From the NCBI GenBank assembly GCA_014281115.1, contig JACONQ010000006.1, positions 2,480,001-2,544,000 on the forward strand: DNA of 64,000 nucleotides, read 5' to 3'. The stretch is from Laburnicola sp. R22_1 (Eukaryota; Ascomycota; Dothideomycetes; Pleosporales; Didymosphaeriaceae). Positions 63,395-64,000 of this stretch are shown here, one piece after another; the stretch's first letter is position 1, and every line of letters begins with the position of its first letter. A program made the position numbers and the translations under genes. Under the pieces are notes generated by a model. That model had not been told where the DNA came from. It was given only the letters and a program-made list of their open reading frames with translations, and did no database searches.

Positions 63395-63826
63395 ATGTTT
63401 CTACATACAAGACCGATTTAGGCAAAGCAACGAGTGGCACGCACATGTTTCTGTGGCTGCCGTGCCTATAAATGAGCTTAATCACCATCAACGTATATTA
63501 GCCATAGCAAGTCTGTGTCTTTGAGGTTGCGCGAACGGTGAATCTGGCAAAGATTCACTGGCAGCCCGGCAACGTGCGAGATATTGCCCGTCCGGGGTCG
63601 TGAAGGTCCCAAACAGAATAAACAATCATATGACGTCCGTGCACTGCGGACCCCGGCAGGACGTCGATCTGGGGACTCCACACAGATCTCACGTTGAGCA
63701 GATGTCTCTCCCCTGGCAGGTTTTGGCAGAGGACAGGGGCGCCAGGTGTCCCCTGTTCTTTCTTTTCCATTGTTCTTAACAACAGTCGAGCCCCACGGGT
63801 AGAGCGTACAGGCGCATCTCGGCAAC
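63395..63826. other. Intergenic region
   Basis: BFR2 3' flank and promoter of the following gene. Nothing else supported; minus-strand frames here are shadows. Confidence 0.5.
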
Positions 63827-64000
63827 ATGCCCGTCAACACCATAACCGTAGGAGCAGCCGTCGCGCCCACCGTTATCGAAACGTACATCTCGCATTATCT
63901 CAAACGGCGACTGCTCAAACAAAAACCGACTGCGCATATCTCCTACCACGAGGGCCTCGAGCTCATCCGTCGCTTCCTCCACTACGCGTCCTTCCACCCC
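63827..64000 (+). CDS. N-terminal fragment of a putative alpha/beta hydrolase (cut by window end)
   Basis: The ATG at 63827 opens a frame that stays open for 58 codons to the window edge: MPVNTITVGAAVAPTVIETY, then KRRLLKQKPTAHISYHEGLE and LIRRFLHYASF. The ISYHEGLxLIRRFLxYAS pattern recalls the N-terminal region of a group of fungal alpha/beta hydrolases, but the catalytic part lies outside the window, so the assignment is tentative. Confidence 0.45.
   Translation, partial: MPVNTITVGAAVAPTVIETYISHYLKRRLLKQKPTAHISYHEGLELIRRFLHYASFHP

Noticed and set aside
1..64000. CRISPR arrays, operons or bacterial-type systems
   Set aside because: Spliced genes, LTR elements and RIP show a fungal nuclear genome; no regularly spaced short repeats with unique spacers were seen.

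Overview
This window looks like chromosomal DNA of a filamentous ascomycete, most probably a dothideomycete (class and order are inference). The genes carry many 41-97 bp introns, the proteins read as ascomycete homologues (MET10, SER3-type, GLO1, IND1, BFR2, FMP52), F-box-like proteins of a plant-pathogen-rich lineage occur three times, and the repeats carry the C-to-T / G-to-A signature of repeat-induced point mutation (RIP).

Layout. 1-2.3 kb: transposon debris (a possible hAT terminus, a pogo/Fot1 transposase remnant, a 5'-truncated LINE ending in a (CTA)n tail). 2.3-6.9 kb: an F-box-like gene, a GH16 glycoside hydrolase and a second F-box-like gene. 7.4-18.0 kb: a RIP-degraded Copia LTR element (146-bp LTRs, target duplication TAAAT) split by a 5.3-kb LINE that has its own 13-bp target duplication. 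18.5 kb: a hAT-type MITE. 18.9-27.8 kb: a membrane-anchored PNPOx-like protein, a tRNA-Arg-like gene, a Zn2Cys6 regulator, a small mitochondrial protein, a MOSC/oxidoreductase/ferredoxin fusion and a 75-aa putative mitochondrial protein. 29.0-42.5 kb: a dense housekeeping block: FMP52, 3-phosphoglycerate dehydrogenase, glyoxalase I, a roadblock/LAMTOR2-like protein, sulfite reductase alpha subunit and an unknown nuclear-looking protein. 43.7-51.5 kb: a pogo/Fot1 element with 45-bp inverted repeats, split by a second Copia element (169-bp LTRs, target duplication CTAGA). 52.1-57.5 kb: three consecutive genes that are intact apart from exactly one in-frame stop each. 58.1-64.0 kb: an MFS transporter, IND1, BFR2 and the start of a putative hydrolase.

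How the parts relate. Serine synthesis (PGDH), sulfite reduction (MET10) and glutathione-dependent methylglyoxal removal (GLO1) lie within 9 kb; I see no sign that this is more than chance proximity. IND1 (iron-sulfur delivery to complex I) and BFR2 (ribosome biogenesis) diverge from a 169-bp intergenic region. The accessory biology is mainly the nested, RIP-mutated transposons and the damaged genes beside them. The points most worth checking are the run of three single-stop genes next to the 43.7-51.5 kb transposon nest, and a UGA-CUA stop context followed by a coding-like 32-codon extension in the small mitochondrial gene at 27.5-27.8 kb.
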